64,000 nucleotides of DNA from Flagellimonas eckloniae. Its GTDB lineage: Bacteria; Bacteroidota; Bacteroidia; Flavobacteriales; Flavobacteriaceae. Below the pieces are notes generated by a model. The model saw nothing but the letters and a program-made list of their open reading frames with translations. It did not search any database and had not been told where the DNA came from. Both the position numbers and the translations under genes were made by a program. Of the stretch, positions 25,710 through 34,392 are shown piece by piece. Location: positions 2,528,501-2,592,500 of the forward strand of contig NZ_LCTZ01000002.1 of NCBI RefSeq assembly GCF_001413955.1. The letters run 5' to 3'. Every line of letters begins with the position of its first letter. The first letter of the stretch is position 1.

Positions 25710-27788
25710 ATGTCTCATAATACCTATCCTTCTAGATATACCATTACGGCAGCATTACCGTATACCAATGGCCCTATTCATATTGGTCATTTGGCAGGTG
25801 TCTACGTGCCTGCGGATATCTATTCCCGCTATTTGCGATTAAAAGGACATGATGTTGCTTTTATTGGCGGTAGCGATGAACATGGTGTTGCCATTCCAAT
25901 GAAGGCCAAAAAAGAAGGAGTTTCCCCAAAAGAGATTATTGACAAATACCACAGTATTATTAAAAAGTCTTTTGCTGATTTTGGAATTTCATTTGATAAT
26001 TATTCCAGAACCTCAGCAGAAATACATCATAAAACAGCCTCGGAATTTTTTGAGAAACTATATGATCAGGGAGATTTCATTGAAGAAGTAACCGAACAAT
26101 TGTATGATGAAGAGGCCCAGCAGTTTTTAGCTGATCGTTTTGTAATTGGCACCTGTCCAAAATGTGGTTATGAGGAAGCCTACGGGGATCAATGTGAAAA
26201 TTGCGGTTCCTCTTTAAATGCCACGGACTTGATCAATCCAAAATCTACCATTACCGGCGGTGTGCCCACATTAAAGAAAACCAAGCATTGGTTTTTACCC
26301 TTAGATCGCTACGAAGAGTTTCTTAAAGAATGGATCATAAAAGGCCATAAAAACGACTGGAAGCCCAATGTTTATGGTCAATGTAAGTCTTGGATTGATG
26401 ATGGTTTACGACCGCGTGCCGTTACCCGCGATTTGGACTGGGGAATTCCTGTGCCGGTTGAGGGCGGTGAAGGCAAGGTATTATACGTATGGTTTGATGC
26501 CCCAATTGGTTATATCTCTTCTACCAAAGAGTGGGCAGCACGAGAAGGAAAAGATTGGGAGCCCTACTGGAAGGATAAGGACACCAAATTGCTCCATTTT
26601 ATTGGAAAGGACAATATTGTTTTCCATTGCATCATCTTTCCAAGCATGCTCAAGGCACATGGCGATTTTGTGCTACCGGAAAACGTACCTGCCAATGAAT
26701 TTTTGAATTTGGAAGGTAACAAGCTTTCCACCTCCAAAAATTGGGCGGTTTGGTTACATGAATATTTGGAAGAATTTCCAGGTATGGAAGATGTACTCAG
26801 ATATACATTGACGGCAAATGCTCCTGAAACCAAAGACAATGACTTTACCTGGAAAGATTTCCAAGCACGGAATAACAATGAGTTGGTAGCCATTTTTGGT
26901 AATTTTATAAACCGGGTAACCGTACTTACCCATAAATATTATAACGGAATTGTCCCAACACCAGATGAGTTTTCCCAAGTTGACAAACAAACCTTGGAAA
27001 CCTTAAAACAGTTTCCCACAATCATTTCTGATTCTTTGGACCGCTATCGTTTTAGGGAAGCTGGTCAAGAGTTAATGAACCTTGCTCGGTTGGGGAATAA
27101 ATATTTGGCAGATGAAGAGCCTTGGAAGTTGATAAAAACTGATGAAGAACGTGTAAAAACAATACTATATGTGGCACTTCAGATTGCAACAGGTTTGGCC
27201 ATATTAAGCGAGCCATTTTTACCATTCACCTCCAAAAAACTCAAAAATATCCTAAATATCAGGTCGAGCACAGTCGAGACCATTAGTTGGGAAGATATAA
27301 GCACCACCGATACCCTCCTTCCCATGGGTCATCAAATCAATAAAAGTGAACTCCTATTCCGTAAGGTTGAGGATAAAGAAATTGAAGCACAGCTGGCCAA
27401 ATTGGAAGCCACAAAAAAAGCCAACCAACACATGGAGAAAGAAATCACACCCCAAAAAGAAACCATAACCTTTGATGACTTCACAAAACTCGACATGCGT
27501 GTTGGAACTATCGTTGAAGCAGAAAAAATGCCAAAGGCCAATAAGCTTTTGGTGCTAAAGGTGGATACTGGGCTGGACACCCGAACCATTGTTTCCGGCA
27601 TTGCCGAAAGCTTTTCCGCTGAAGAAATTGTGGGCAAAAAAGTGACTGTGCTCGTAAATCTAGCTCCCAGGAAACTCCGTGGGGTGGAAAGTGAGGGGAT
27701 GATTCTAATGACCGAAAACCAAGAAGGAAAATTGGTGTTTGTAAACCCAGATGAAGATGGCGTTGGAAATGGGGAAGGGATAAGTTAA
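25710..27788 (+). CDS. metG: Methionine-tRNA ligase with C-terminal tRNA-binding domain
   Basis: A 692-residue MetRS. HIGH signature H24-I-G-H27, zinc-binding CPKCG...CENCG (about 150-168), and a KLSTS variant of KMSKS. From about residue 590 an EMAP/Trbp111-type tRNA-binding domain ([29 protein letters not shown]) is fused, as in Bacteroidota. I start at ATG 25710 rather than TTG 25707. Residues 517-525 are encoded by a palindromic repeat in the region between the anticodon-binding and C-terminal domains, an apparent insertion that keeps the frame. Confidence 0.96.
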   Translation: MSHNTYPSRYTITAALPYTNGPIHIGHLAGVYVPADIYSRYLRLKGHDVAFIGGSDEHGVAIPMKAKKEGVSPKEIIDKYHSIIKKSFADFGISFDNYSRTSAEIHHKTASEFFEKLYDQGDFIEEVTEQLYDEEAQQFLADRFVIGTCPKCGYEEAYGDQCENCGSSLNATDLINPKSTITGGVPTLKKTKHWFLPLDRYEEFLKEWIIKGHKNDWKPNVYGQCKSWIDDGLRPRAVTRDLDWGIPVPVEGGEGKVLYVWFDAPIGYISSTKEWAAREGKDWEPYWKDKDTKLLHFIGKDNIVFHCIIFPSMLKAHGDFVLPENVPANEFLNLEGNKLSTSKNWAVWLHEYLEEFPGMEDVLRYTLTANAPETKDNDFTWKDFQARNNNELVAIFGNFINRVTVLTHKYYNGIVPTPDEFSQVDKQTLETLKQFPTIISDSLDRYRFREAGQELMNLARLGNKYLADEEPWKLIKTDEERVKTILYVALQIATGLAILSEPFLPFTSKKLKNILNIRSSTVETISWEDISTTDTLLPMGHQINKSELLFRKVEDKEIEAQLAKLEATKKANQHMEKEITPQKETITFDDFTKLDMRVGTIVEAEKMPKANKLLVLKVDTGLDTRTIVSGIAESFSAEEIVGKKVTVLVNLAPRKLRGVESEGMILMTENQEGKLVFVNPDEDGVGNGEGIS
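27258..27284 (+). repeat. TCGAG palindromic repeat, copy C, inside metG
   Basis: ATCAG-G-TCGAGCACAGTCGAG-ACC, same orientation and reading phase as copy B in mfd. It encodes IRSSTVETI (517-525), so B and C give related peptides (SS-x-VE). Confidence 0.7.
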
Positions 27789-27810
27789 CCGATTCTCCCG
27801 TTTTATTTTG

Positions 27811-27838
27811 AATGCTGGTCGAACAAAGTTGAGACCTG
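27811..27838 (+). repeat. TCGAG palindromic repeat, copy D, between metG and tex
   Basis: GCTG-G-TCGAACAAAGTTGAG-ACC is a decayed copy in the 64-bp spacer. Arms GGTC/GACC and TCGA/TTGA still pair with one mismatch. Confidence 0.55.
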
Positions 27839-27852
27839 AAAAAATCCATCAA

Positions 27853-29982
27853 ATGCAACTCATTCCCTACATAAAAAAGCACACGCAACTTTCTGAAAAG
27901 AGCATTGAAAATACCGTTGCGTTATTAAATGAGGATTGCACCATTCCTTTTATTTCACGTTATAGAAAAGAGCGCACAGGGAATCTTGATGAAGTCCAGG
28001 TAGGTGAAATTGTAAAATTCAAAGCTGAGTTTGAAGCTTTGGAAAAAAGAAAATTGGGCATTATAAAAGCAGTTGAAGAACAAGGGCTCCTAACCCCAGA
28101 GCTACAATCAAAGTTTCAAAATTGCGCAGATTTAACAAGCCTGGAAGATTTATATCTCCCTTTCAAAAAAAGCAAGAAAACAAAAGCAGAGGTCGCTCGT
28201 AAAAATGGTTTGGAGCCCTTAGCCAAAATCATTATGGCCCAACGGAGTGATGAGATTGAGTTCATCGCCTCCAAATACCTCAACAATGAAATCGTAAATG
28301 AAGATGATGCCCTTGAAGGTGCACGTCATATTATTGCGGAATGGATCAATGAACGTTCCGACATTCGAAATCAGCTTAGAAATCAGTTGGAGCGCCATGC
28401 CCAAATCACTTCAAAAGTTGTCAAAACCAAAAAAGATGAGGAGAAAGCACAGAAGTTCCGCGACTATTTTGATTGGAGCGAACCGTTAAATCGTTGCCCT
28501 TCCCACAGGTTTTTGGCCATTATGAGAGCAGAAAAAGAAGGTTTCATCCGCATAAAAATTGAAATTGATACCGATAGGGCACTTGACAATATCGAAAGAC
28601 GCATCATAAAATCAAACAATGCCTGTACCGCTCAAATAGAATTGGCCATTGCCGATGCCTACAAACGGCTTTTATTTCCCTCATTGTCCAACGAGCTTTT
28701 AAAAAATGCCAAGGACAAGGCTGATACCGATGCCATTCAAGTGTTCTCCAAAAACCTAAAACAGTTGTTGCTTGGTGCACCTTTAGGTGAAAAACGAATA
28801 TTGGCTATTGACCCTGGTTTTAGAACGGGCTGTAAAGTGGTTTGCTTGGATGCTCAGAGTGATTTAAAACACAACGAGACCATATATCCACATGCGCCCC
28901 AAAATGATAGCTCCGGCGCTATTAAAAAGATAAGTTCTTTGGTGGATGCACATAAAATTGAAGCCATCGCCATAGGTAATGGAACAGCATCACGGGAAAC
29001 TGAGCGACTGGTAAAACGCATTCATTTTAAGAATCCAATCGAAGTTTTTGTGGTGAGTGAAGCCGGCGCTTCCATCTATTCGGCATCTAAAATTGCTCGT
29101 GATGAATTTCCCAATTACGATGTTACCGTTAGAGGTGCAGTTTCCATTGGTCGCCGTTTGGCCGACCCCTTGGCAGAATTGGTGAAAATAGATGCCAAAT
29201 CCATAGGCGTGGGGCAATACCAACACGATGTGGACCAGACCAAACTAAAAACTTCTTTGGACACCGTTGTGGAAAGTTGCGTAAACTCTGTAGGTGTCAA
29301 TATCAACACAGCAAGCATTCCTTTGTTAAGTTACGTTTCGGGCATTGGTCCCAAACTAGCTGAAAACATAGTGGCATATAGGAATGAAAATGGCGCTTTT
29401 AAAAGTAGGGCAGAGATAAAAAAAGTACCTCGCTTGGGAGGAAAGGCATTTGAGCAAGGAGCTGGTTTTTTACGAATTAAAGATGCTGAAAATCCGTTGG
29501 ATGATTCTGCTGTACATCCCGAAAGCTATCCCATAGTAACAAAAATGGCAAAAGATAAAAGCATCCCCTTATCAGATATCATCAGAAACAAAACGGTATT
29601 GGAACGTATTGACCTAAAATCATACTGCACAGAAACCATAGGACTGCCCACCTTGAAAGATATTCTTGAGGAATTGGAAAAACCAGGATTGGATCGCAGG
29701 GAAAAAGCCAAGGTATTTACCTTCAACCAAAACATTAAACAAATTACAGATCTACAACCGGGTCAACTGCTCCCCGGAATTGTAAATAATATTACCAATT
29801 TTGGATGTTTTGTGGATATTGGCATTAAAGAAAGTGGACTAATCCATGTTTCAAACCTATCGGATTCGTTTGTGAAGGATGTCAATGCCCATGTAAGCTT
29901 GCACCAGCAAATTGTGGTTAAGGTTTTGGATGTTGATGTACCAAGAAAGCGCATTCAATTGGCTTTGCACAAGAAAAATTGA
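27853..29982 (+). CDS. tex: Tex family RNA-binding protein with S1 domain
   Basis: A 709-residue Tex protein, a conserved RNA-binding transcription accessory factor. It has the N-terminal helical Tex domain, a YqgF-like RNase H fold with the phrase AIDPGFRTGCKVVCLD, a helix-hairpin-helix at GIGPKLAENIVAYR, and a C-terminal S1 RNA-binding domain (NITNFGCFVDIGIKESGLIHVS). I choose ATG 27853 (MQLIPYIKK) because the longer frame (from 27808) reads through the decayed palindrome D. Close downstream of metG; probably co-transcribed. Confidence 0.93.
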   Translation: MQLIPYIKKHTQLSEKSIENTVALLNEDCTIPFISRYRKERTGNLDEVQVGEIVKFKAEFEALEKRKLGIIKAVEEQGLLTPELQSKFQNCADLTSLEDLYLPFKKSKKTKAEVARKNGLEPLAKIIMAQRSDEIEFIASKYLNNEIVNEDDALEGARHIIAEWINERSDIRNQLRNQLERHAQITSKVVKTKKDEEKAQKFRDYFDWSEPLNRCPSHRFLAIMRAEKEGFIRIKIEIDTDRALDNIERRIIKSNNACTAQIELAIADAYKRLLFPSLSNELLKNAKDKADTDAIQVFSKNLKQLLLGAPLGEKRILAIDPGFRTGCKVVCLDAQSDLKHNETIYPHAPQNDSSGAIKKISSLVDAHKIEAIAIGNGTASRETERLVKRIHFKNPIEVFVVSEAGASIYSASKIARDEFPNYDVTVRGAVSIGRRLADPLAELVKIDAKSIGVGQYQHDVDQTKLKTSLDTVVESCVNSVGVNINTASIPLLSYVSGIGPKLAENIVAYRNENGAFKSRAEIKKVPRLGGKAFEQGAGFLRIKDAENPLDDSAVHPESYPIVTKMAKDKSIPLSDIIRNKTVLERIDLKSYCTETIGLPTLKDILEELEKPGLDRREKAKVFTFNQNIKQITDLQPGQLLPGIVNNITNFGCFVDIGIKESGLIHVSNLSDSFVKDVNAHVSLHQQIVVKVLDVDVPRKRIQLALHKKN

Positions 29983-29989
29983 TAGGATA

Positions 29990-30892
29990 ATGCTGAAAAT
30001 TGCCTATCACCCCATCTATAAACATCCCCTGCCTGATGGGCATCGGTTTCCCATGATCAAATATGAACTTTTGCCCGAACAGTTGCTCCATGAAGGCACC
30101 TGCACTGAAGCAAATTTTTTTCGCCCTGAACTCCCCAGCGATGCACCTATTCTGGCCATACATGATTCAACATATTATCATGAATTGGTCAATCTAAAAA
30201 TCAAACCAAGTGCGGCACGCAAAATTGGTTTTCCGTTAAGTGAGGTTTTGGTAAAACGAGAACGCATTATTGCGGATGGCACCATAAAAGGATGTGAATT
30301 TGCTTTGAAACATGGTATTGCCATGAACATTGCTGGAGGCACGCATCATGCTTACTCCAACAGAGGTGAGGCCTTTTGTATGCTAAATGACCAAGCGATT
30401 GGCGCACGATATCTTCAAAACTGCGGACTGGCGAAAAAAATTCTTATTATAGACCTGGACGTTCATCAAGGTAACGGAACTGCCGAAATCTTCCAGAAAG
30501 ATGACTCAGTTTTCACCTTTTCAATGCACGGTAGTGGCAATTATCCCTTCAAAAAAGAAGTATCAGATTTAGATATTCCTTTGGAAAAGGGAACAACAGA
30601 TGGGAAATATCTTTCCATTTTAAAAGGAACCCTTCCTGAACTACTTGAAAAAGTACGACCAGACTTTGTCTTTTATTTATGTGGAGTGGATGTTCTTGAG
30701 ACGGATAAGTTGGGAACCTTGGGCATGTCCTTACAGGGGTGCAAGGAACGTGACCAGTATGTACTTCAAACGTGTTTTGAGGCCAAAATTCCTGTCCAAT
30801 GCAGCATGGGTGGTGGGTATTCCCCAAATATCAAAATAATTGTTGAAGCACATGCAAATACCTTCAGGTTAGCCCAGGATATTTATGCTTAG
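29990..30892 (+). CDS. Histone-deacetylase-family hydrolase
   Basis: A 300-residue protein of the histone deacetylase/acetoin-utilisation (AcuC-like) family. It has the zinc-site sequence IDLDVHQGNGT (Asp and His ligands), an NIAGGTHHAYSNRGEAF loop with the catalytic His pair, and a YLCGVDVLETDKLG segment with the third ligand. Bacterial members deacetylate polyamines or protein lysines; the substrate here is unknown. ATG 29990 lies 8 bp after the tex stop; the longer frame (29912) overlaps tex and is not used. Confidence 0.82.
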   Translation: MLKIAYHPIYKHPLPDGHRFPMIKYELLPEQLLHEGTCTEANFFRPELPSDAPILAIHDSTYYHELVNLKIKPSAARKIGFPLSEVLVKRERIIADGTIKGCEFALKHGIAMNIAGGTHHAYSNRGEAFCMLNDQAIGARYLQNCGLAKKILIIDLDVHQGNGTAEIFQKDDSVFTFSMHGSGNYPFKKEVSDLDIPLEKGTTDGKYLSILKGTLPELLEKVRPDFVFYLCGVDVLETDKLGTLGMSLQGCKERDQYVLQTCFEAKIPVQCSMGGGYSPNIKIIVEAHANTFRLAQDIYA

Positions 30893-30912
30893 TTTTGTTG
30901 GCTTTTTTAGGC

Positions 30913-30929
30913 AATACTTTTCAAGTATT
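30913..30929 (+). terminator. Weak hairpin after the HDAC-like gene
   Basis: AATACTT / AAGTATT, 7-bp perfect stem with 3-base loop, then CAAACTCCTTTTT. The stem is AT-rich and not followed directly by T, so only weakly supported. Confidence 0.3.
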
Positions 30930-31058
30930 CAAACTCCTTTTTCTCCTATTGGTTGTGGTTTTGAAAAAGCAATCATTGGTCCAGTTTTAATAATTCAATA
31001 AAAATCAAGATTACAGATACTCATTTTGTAATTTTATGTCTTAAACACAAATCAAGCT

Positions 31059-31580
31059 ATGTTATCAAAAAAATTAGAAGAGGCCCTGAACAACCAAATA
31101 CGAATTGAAGCTGAATCATCTCAAGTCTATCTTTCTATGGCTTCATGGGCAGAGGTAAAGGGCTTGGAAGGAGTTGCAGGGTTTATGTATGGACATTCGG
31201 ATGAGGAGCGTATGCATATGCTCAAATTGGTAAAGTATGTAAATGAACGAGGAGGACATGCCATAGTTTCGGATTTAAAAGCGCCGGAAACAGAATTTGG
31301 CACGTTGCCCAAAATGTTACAGCGATTGTATGATCATGAGGTTTTTGTTTCACAAAGTATTAATGAATTGGTACATGTAACCTTGGAAGAAAAAGATTAT
31401 GCCACCCATAATTTTTTACAGTGGTATGTTGCTGAACAGTTGGAAGAAGAGGCATTGGCACGAACAGTATTGGATAAAATCAATCTAATCGGTGATGATA
31501 AGGGTGGGCTTTATCTTTTTGATCGCGACATTCAGCAACTTATTGTTGAAAGTGCTGCTTCGGATACCGCTGGGGAATAA
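31059..31580 (+). CDS. ftnA: Ferritin (FtnA type)
   Basis: A 173-residue non-haem ferritin. The ferroxidase and third-site residues of FtnA are all present: E17, E50, H53, E94, Q127 and E130. It stores iron in a 24-mer shell. The gene stands alone, with a Cys-rich small gene 66 bp downstream. Confidence 0.95.
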   Translation: MLSKKLEEALNNQIRIEAESSQVYLSMASWAEVKGLEGVAGFMYGHSDEERMHMLKLVKYVNERGGHAIVSDLKAPETEFGTLPKMLQRLYDHEVFVSQSINELVHVTLEEKDYATHNFLQWYVAEQLEEEALARTVLDKINLIGDDKGGLYLFDRDIQQLIVESAASDTAGE

Positions 31581-31646
31581 TTGTTGATAATTCTTTTATT
31601 TAGATTAATTTAAAATAACTATTTTTGACCCATCTGCATGTTCGCA

Positions 31647-31805
31647 ATGGGAAAAAAGAAGAATTCAAAGAAAAAAAACAAGGCCTTACTTAAGGAACTG
31701 ACCCCAACTAATTGTAAGACCAAATGCTGTAAGAAATATAGCAAAGGAGAAAATAAGCGTTGCAAACGCTGCCCATGTTTTGACCTACTGAAAAAAGTAG
31801 CATAA
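31647..31805 (+). CDS. Small Cys/Lys-rich protein, 52 residues
   Basis: ATG 31647 to TAA 31803. The first 20 residues are mostly Lys/Asn (MGKKKNSKKKN); then six cysteines (C23, C27, C28, C39, C42, C44) in a CxxxCC...CxxCxC pattern, ending KKVA. This looks like a metal-binding or zinc-ribbon-type small protein. I recognise no named family. It sits between ferritin and a strong hairpin terminator, suggesting an iron or metal link, which is inference. Confidence 0.65.
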   Translation: MGKKKNSKKKNKALLKELTPTNCKTKCCKKYSKGENKRCKRCPCFDLLKKVA

Positions 31806-31832
31806 AAAAAGGGGCAGTTTGCCCCTTTTTTG
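31804..31832. terminator. Bidirectional terminator between small gene and ssb
   Basis: A7-GGGGCA / TGCCCC-T6, perfect 6-bp GC stem with 3-base loop flanked by A and T tracts; works on both strands between convergent genes. Confidence 0.9.
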
Positions 31833-31852
31833 TTTATCTGTAAGAATCCCGC

Positions 31853-32185
31853 TTACTTTCCTAACATTAAAAGCTCATTACATTTTATTTCTGTGATATA
31901 TCGCTTTTCCCCTTCTTTGGTTTCATACGATAGCGATGTAAGCTTCCCTTCAATAGCCACTTCTTTACCTTTTACCAAATAGTTTTCTACAATCTCAGCA
32001 GTCTTTCCCCAAGCTACCACATTATGCCATTGTGTGTCCGTTACCTTCTCCCCATCTGAGTTTTTGTAGGTCTCATTGGTAGCAATGGAAAACTTGGCAA
32101 GTTTATTACCGTTTTCCAAGATTACCATTTCCGGGTCATTTCCTAAGTTTCCAATCAACTGTACTTTGTTTCTAAGTGAATTCAT
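31853..32185 (-). CDS. ssb: Short single-stranded DNA-binding protein
   Basis: A 110-residue OB-fold SSB with the usual phrases NKVQLIGNLGNDPE, FSIATNETYKN, and WHNVVAWGKTAEIVENYLVKGK. It lacks the Gly/Pro-rich linker and acidic tail (DDxIPF type) that recruit repair proteins, and is shorter than housekeeping SSB (about 140-180). This suggests an accessory or mobile-element SSB. It is located just left of the transposon, but outside its terminal repeats. Confidence 0.85.
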   Translation of the reverse strand: MNSLRNKVQLIGNLGNDPEMVILENGNKLAKFSIATNETYKNSDGEKVTDTQWHNVVAWGKTAEIVENYLVKGKEVAIEGKLTSLSYETKEGEKRYITEIKCNELLMLGK

Positions 32186-32295
32186 GATTTTTAATTTTAC
32201 GTGTTAAACAGTTAATGCTATCGAACTCTTATCATTCGACAGGGCAAACATACTAGCACAAAAAATCATGAATCGGTATTGAAACGTTTGTTTTC

Positions 32296-32325
32296 GTTTG
32301 TAAACGGATGTAGTCGTTTACAAAC
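32296..32325. repeat. Perfect 11-8-11 inverted repeat upstream of ssb
   Basis: GTTTGTAAACG (32296-32306), 8-base spacer, CGTTTACAAAC (32315-32325). Could be an operator of the ssb gene (110 bp downstream) or a recombinase-type site; the arms are completely symmetrical, unlike typical XerCD sites. Confidence 0.7.
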
Positions 32326-32338
32326 TTATATAGATGTC

Positions 32339-32346
32339 CCATATTA
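32339..32346. other. Left 8-bp target-site duplication (CCATATTA)
   Basis: CCATATTA directly abuts the outer end of the left terminal inverted repeat and is repeated exactly at 35637-35644. IS1595-family elements generate 8-bp duplications. Confidence 0.8.
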
Positions 32347-32370
32347 GGCATCTATATACAAAGTGGGACA
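32347..32370 (+). repeat. Left terminal inverted repeat
   Basis: 24 bp, starts GGCATC and ends GGGACA, exact complement of 35613-35636. Confidence 0.88.
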
Positions 32371-32526
32371 GGATTAGATGATTTTTCTGGGATATACTGG
32401 GGAAGTATTTTTTTTCGGGAGTCGTGAATCTTGGTTAGTTCTCCGCTAATTCAAAGAACCAGAGCGCAAAACACTATCCGGACATTAAAGAGCGTTACGG
32501 TACTTTTCCAATTCTACCAACATTGG

Positions 32527-32655
32527 TCAGTTGCCGTCCTTCTTTTTGGGAACCGACACCTTCAAAACATCATCTAGCGTTCCCTCTATCTTCAATTTCT
32601 TCTCGTACTCGGTGGCACGGGGTTTTTTGTTTCTATCTGTTTTCTTTTCGCTCAT
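32527..32655 (-). CDS. Tiny basic protein, 42 residues (transposon cargo)
   Basis: ATG at 32653-32655 on the minus strand; sequence starts MSEKKTDRNKKPRATEYEKK and has TLDDVLKVSVPK before a KKKDGN end. The N-terminus MSEKK is shared with the next cargo gene, whose stop is 9 bp upstream. The LDDVLKVSVPK segment looks like small proteins seen in Bacteroidota mobile elements. Function unknown. Confidence 0.55.
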   Translation of the reverse strand: MSEKKTDRNKKPRATEYEKKLKIEGTLDDVLKVSVPKKKDGN

Positions 32656-32664
32656 GATTCAACT

Positions 32665-32931
32665 TCATTTTTTTAATAACCTTACAATGTTAAACAACAA
32701 AATTGTAAATCCTGCCAAACCTAATGCGACTATACCCAGAAACATAATTACATCCAATTCGTCCGGGGGTTTCGATGTCCCTTTACCAGTTCCATCCTCG
32801 TTCCATGTCATTTGTATCAAATAGCCATAAACAAACTTGTAAGCGCCTATAATAGCTGCTATCATTACGAAGAAACCCGTTAAGGCCCATGTCTTGGCTT
32901 TTTTCTTAGGGGCTTTCTTCTTTTCACTCAT
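32665..32931 (-). CDS. Small two-segment membrane protein (transposon cargo)
   Basis: I start at the second of two adjacent ATG codons (32931), giving 88 residues beginning MSEKKKAPKKKAK. Two hydrophobic helices (about 14-33 and 62-82) are separated by a charged loop containing KGTSKPPDE. No family known. It is the middle gene of a three-gene run downstream of the transposase: the stop of the first gene lies 2 bp from its start. Confidence 0.6.
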   Translation of the reverse strand: MSEKKKAPKKKAKTWALTGFFVMIAAIIGAYKFVYGYLIQMTWNEDGTGKGTSKPPDELDVIMFLGIVALGLAGFTILLFNIVRLLKK

Positions 32932-32933
32932 CA

Positions 32934-33134
32934 TTAAAACCCAATAATACATCCGCAAGTACTCACTATTCCATAAGTGCATACAAATGATTCCTGTTTA
33001 AGGCCAGATATGAATTCGTACATTGGCACACATACAAACATGAATGATAACCATATTGCGATCAATTTGGCAAAAAGGGAAACCCTTCTTGTTTCTACAT
33101 ATTCAAGATTAATTGTATCAAAGTTATCCTGCAT
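32934..33134 (-). CDS. Small membrane protein, 66 residues (transposon cargo)
   Basis: A 66-residue protein with a hydrophobic helix at about 20-42 and a second hydrophobic C-terminal segment with three Cys (VCTYGIVSTCGCIIGF). It lies 29 bp downstream of the transposase stop, same strand, and almost abuts the next cargo gene. Function unknown. Confidence 0.5.
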   Translation of the reverse strand: MQDNFDTINLEYVETRRVSLFAKLIAIWLSFMFVCVPMYEFISGLKQESFVCTYGIVSTCGCIIGF

Positions 33135-33163
33135 AAAGTAAAGATAATCAAAAAGCTTCCCTT

Positions 33164-34102
33164 TTATGATAATGCCGTAAGTTCCTTATAGCTCAAAACA
33201 CTCTCCGAATCCTCCAAAAACTGATTAAAACGCTCGTTAGAGGTCAAAGTCCTGTTATTGAACCTAGCAGCATATTCATCAAGGTAGCGGCTAATGTGCT
33301 TATCGCTCACTTGATGGTAAACCCCATACAGACCACGCTTTAAAACACTCCAAAAGTTTTCTATTGTATTGGTATGCACTTGACCTTCAACATAGATATT
33401 CAAAGAGTGCTTAACATTATCGTGCTTATACGTTTTCTTCAACTGCTTGTAGGCTGCTGCTTCATCTGAATAGATGGTGCTATCGGCAGGCACGTGGGTT
33501 TTGACAAAATCTACCATATTGTTGGTGGTTTCTCCCGAAACGTGCTTTAAAGCTACCTTGCCGTCACGCTCAATGATTCCTATGATAGCTTTCTTAGCTT
33601 TATAAGGTTTACCTTCATTAGTTAAGTTTTTATCATCCTGTGAACGTCTTTTGCGTAAATGCTTGTTTGATTCCTTACCACCGATATATGTGGCATCGGT
33701 TTCTACCATCTTATTTTCACCCAACATTTGCGGAGCTTTATCTCTCAACATTTCCCTAATGCGGTGCAAAACGAACCATCCAGTTTTCTGGGTAATTCCC
33801 AAGTCAATTGCAAGTTGTACGCTAGAGATTCCTTTTTTGTGTTCCGTTGCCAACCAGATTGCAGCGAACCATATACGGAAAGGAATCTTTGAGTTTTCAA
33901 AAATAGTCCCTACCCTAACGGTAAACTTTTTGTGGCAATCCTTATCACGACATTTCCAACCCCTATTGGTCTTATATGGATTGGTACAGCCACAATGTGG
34001 ACAGGCAGGCTCATTTCCCCAGCGAATGTTTTCGTAGTACGCTATTCCTGTGGCCTCGTCCTTGAAGTAATCTAAAAGTTGTGGTAGTGACTTGAATTGC
34101 AT
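33164..34102 (-). CDS. IS1595-family transposase (ISXO2-like)
   Basis: A 312-residue transposase. An N-terminal zinc ribbon (CPHCGCTN...CRDKDC, about residues 34-56) precedes the ISXO2-like DDE domain. Catalytic candidates are D140 in VETDATYIGGK, D219 in STIYSDEAAAY, and E in HTNTIENFWSVLKRG. It is full length with no frameshift. The start is ATG 34102; its 5' neighbour region includes an internal degenerate terminal-repeat copy. Together with the intact ends this suggests an active element. Confidence 0.93.
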   Translation of the reverse strand: MQFKSLPQLLDYFKDEATGIAYYENIRWGNEPACPHCGCTNPYKTNRGWKCRDKDCHKKFTVRVGTIFENSKIPFRIWFAAIWLATEHKKGISSVQLAIDLGITQKTGWFVLHRIREMLRDKAPQMLGENKMVETDATYIGGKESNKHLRKRRSQDDKNLTNEGKPYKAKKAIIGIIERDGKVALKHVSGETTNNMVDFVKTHVPADSTIYSDEAAAYKQLKKTYKHDNVKHSLNIYVEGQVHTNTIENFWSVLKRGLYGVYHQVSDKHISRYLDEYAARFNNRTLTSNERFNQFLEDSESVLSYKELTALS

Positions 34103-34134
34103 CGGTGTTTGATTAGATATTTAAATATACGATT

Positions 34135-34150
34135 TGTCCCATTAAATACC
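34135..34150 (-). repeat. Internal degenerate copy of the transposon end
   Basis: On the minus strand this reads GGTATTTAATGGGACA, i.e. the terminal repeat with an 8-bp internal deletion and two transitions. Lies 33 bp upstream of the transposase start. Confidence 0.5.
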
Positions 34151-34392
34151 TAATATTAATTAACATTTATTTCAATTTTAATACGTTTCTTAAGCGAATT
34201 TTGGATTATTTCCATAATTTTATTGGAATTTATCCAACAAACAATTTCTTTGCATCCCTTTGTTCATCACTTACGAACCTAGATTTCAACATATTGTGTT
34301 AAAAACTTCACATGTAATCTAATGCATTCTTTTAACTTCCAATTTGTTAATGTTGTAGTTTTGAGATAGTTCCCATTTAAAACTCTACAACC

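Larger units (their letters stand above)
32186..32526. other. Gene-free stretch between ssb and the first cargo gene, spanning the left transposon end
   Basis: I see no gene. It holds an 11-8-11 palindrome (32296-32325), a TATATAGATG / CATCTATATA hairpin (32327-32358), the 8-bp target duplication, the left terminal repeat, and about 155 bp of transposon sequence without features. Confidence 0.5.

Noticed and set aside
27808..27852. N-terminal extension of tex
   Set aside because: It is read from the decayed palindromic repeat D and does not resemble a Tex N-terminus.
29912..29989. N-terminal extension of the HDAC-like protein overlapping tex
   Set aside because: The extension lies over tex in another frame; the ATG at 29990 begins exactly where the family sequence begins.
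32296..32325. XerCD dif site
   Set aside because: Arm sequence does not resemble known dif arms and is perfectly symmetrical; reported only as a palindrome.
32347..34150. A shorter IS1595 element ending at the internal end-like sequence 34135-34150
   Set aside because: The outer octamers differ (CCATATTA versus TAATATTA) and the internal end has an 8-bp deletion, while the 35636 end gives a perfect repeat and a perfect duplication.
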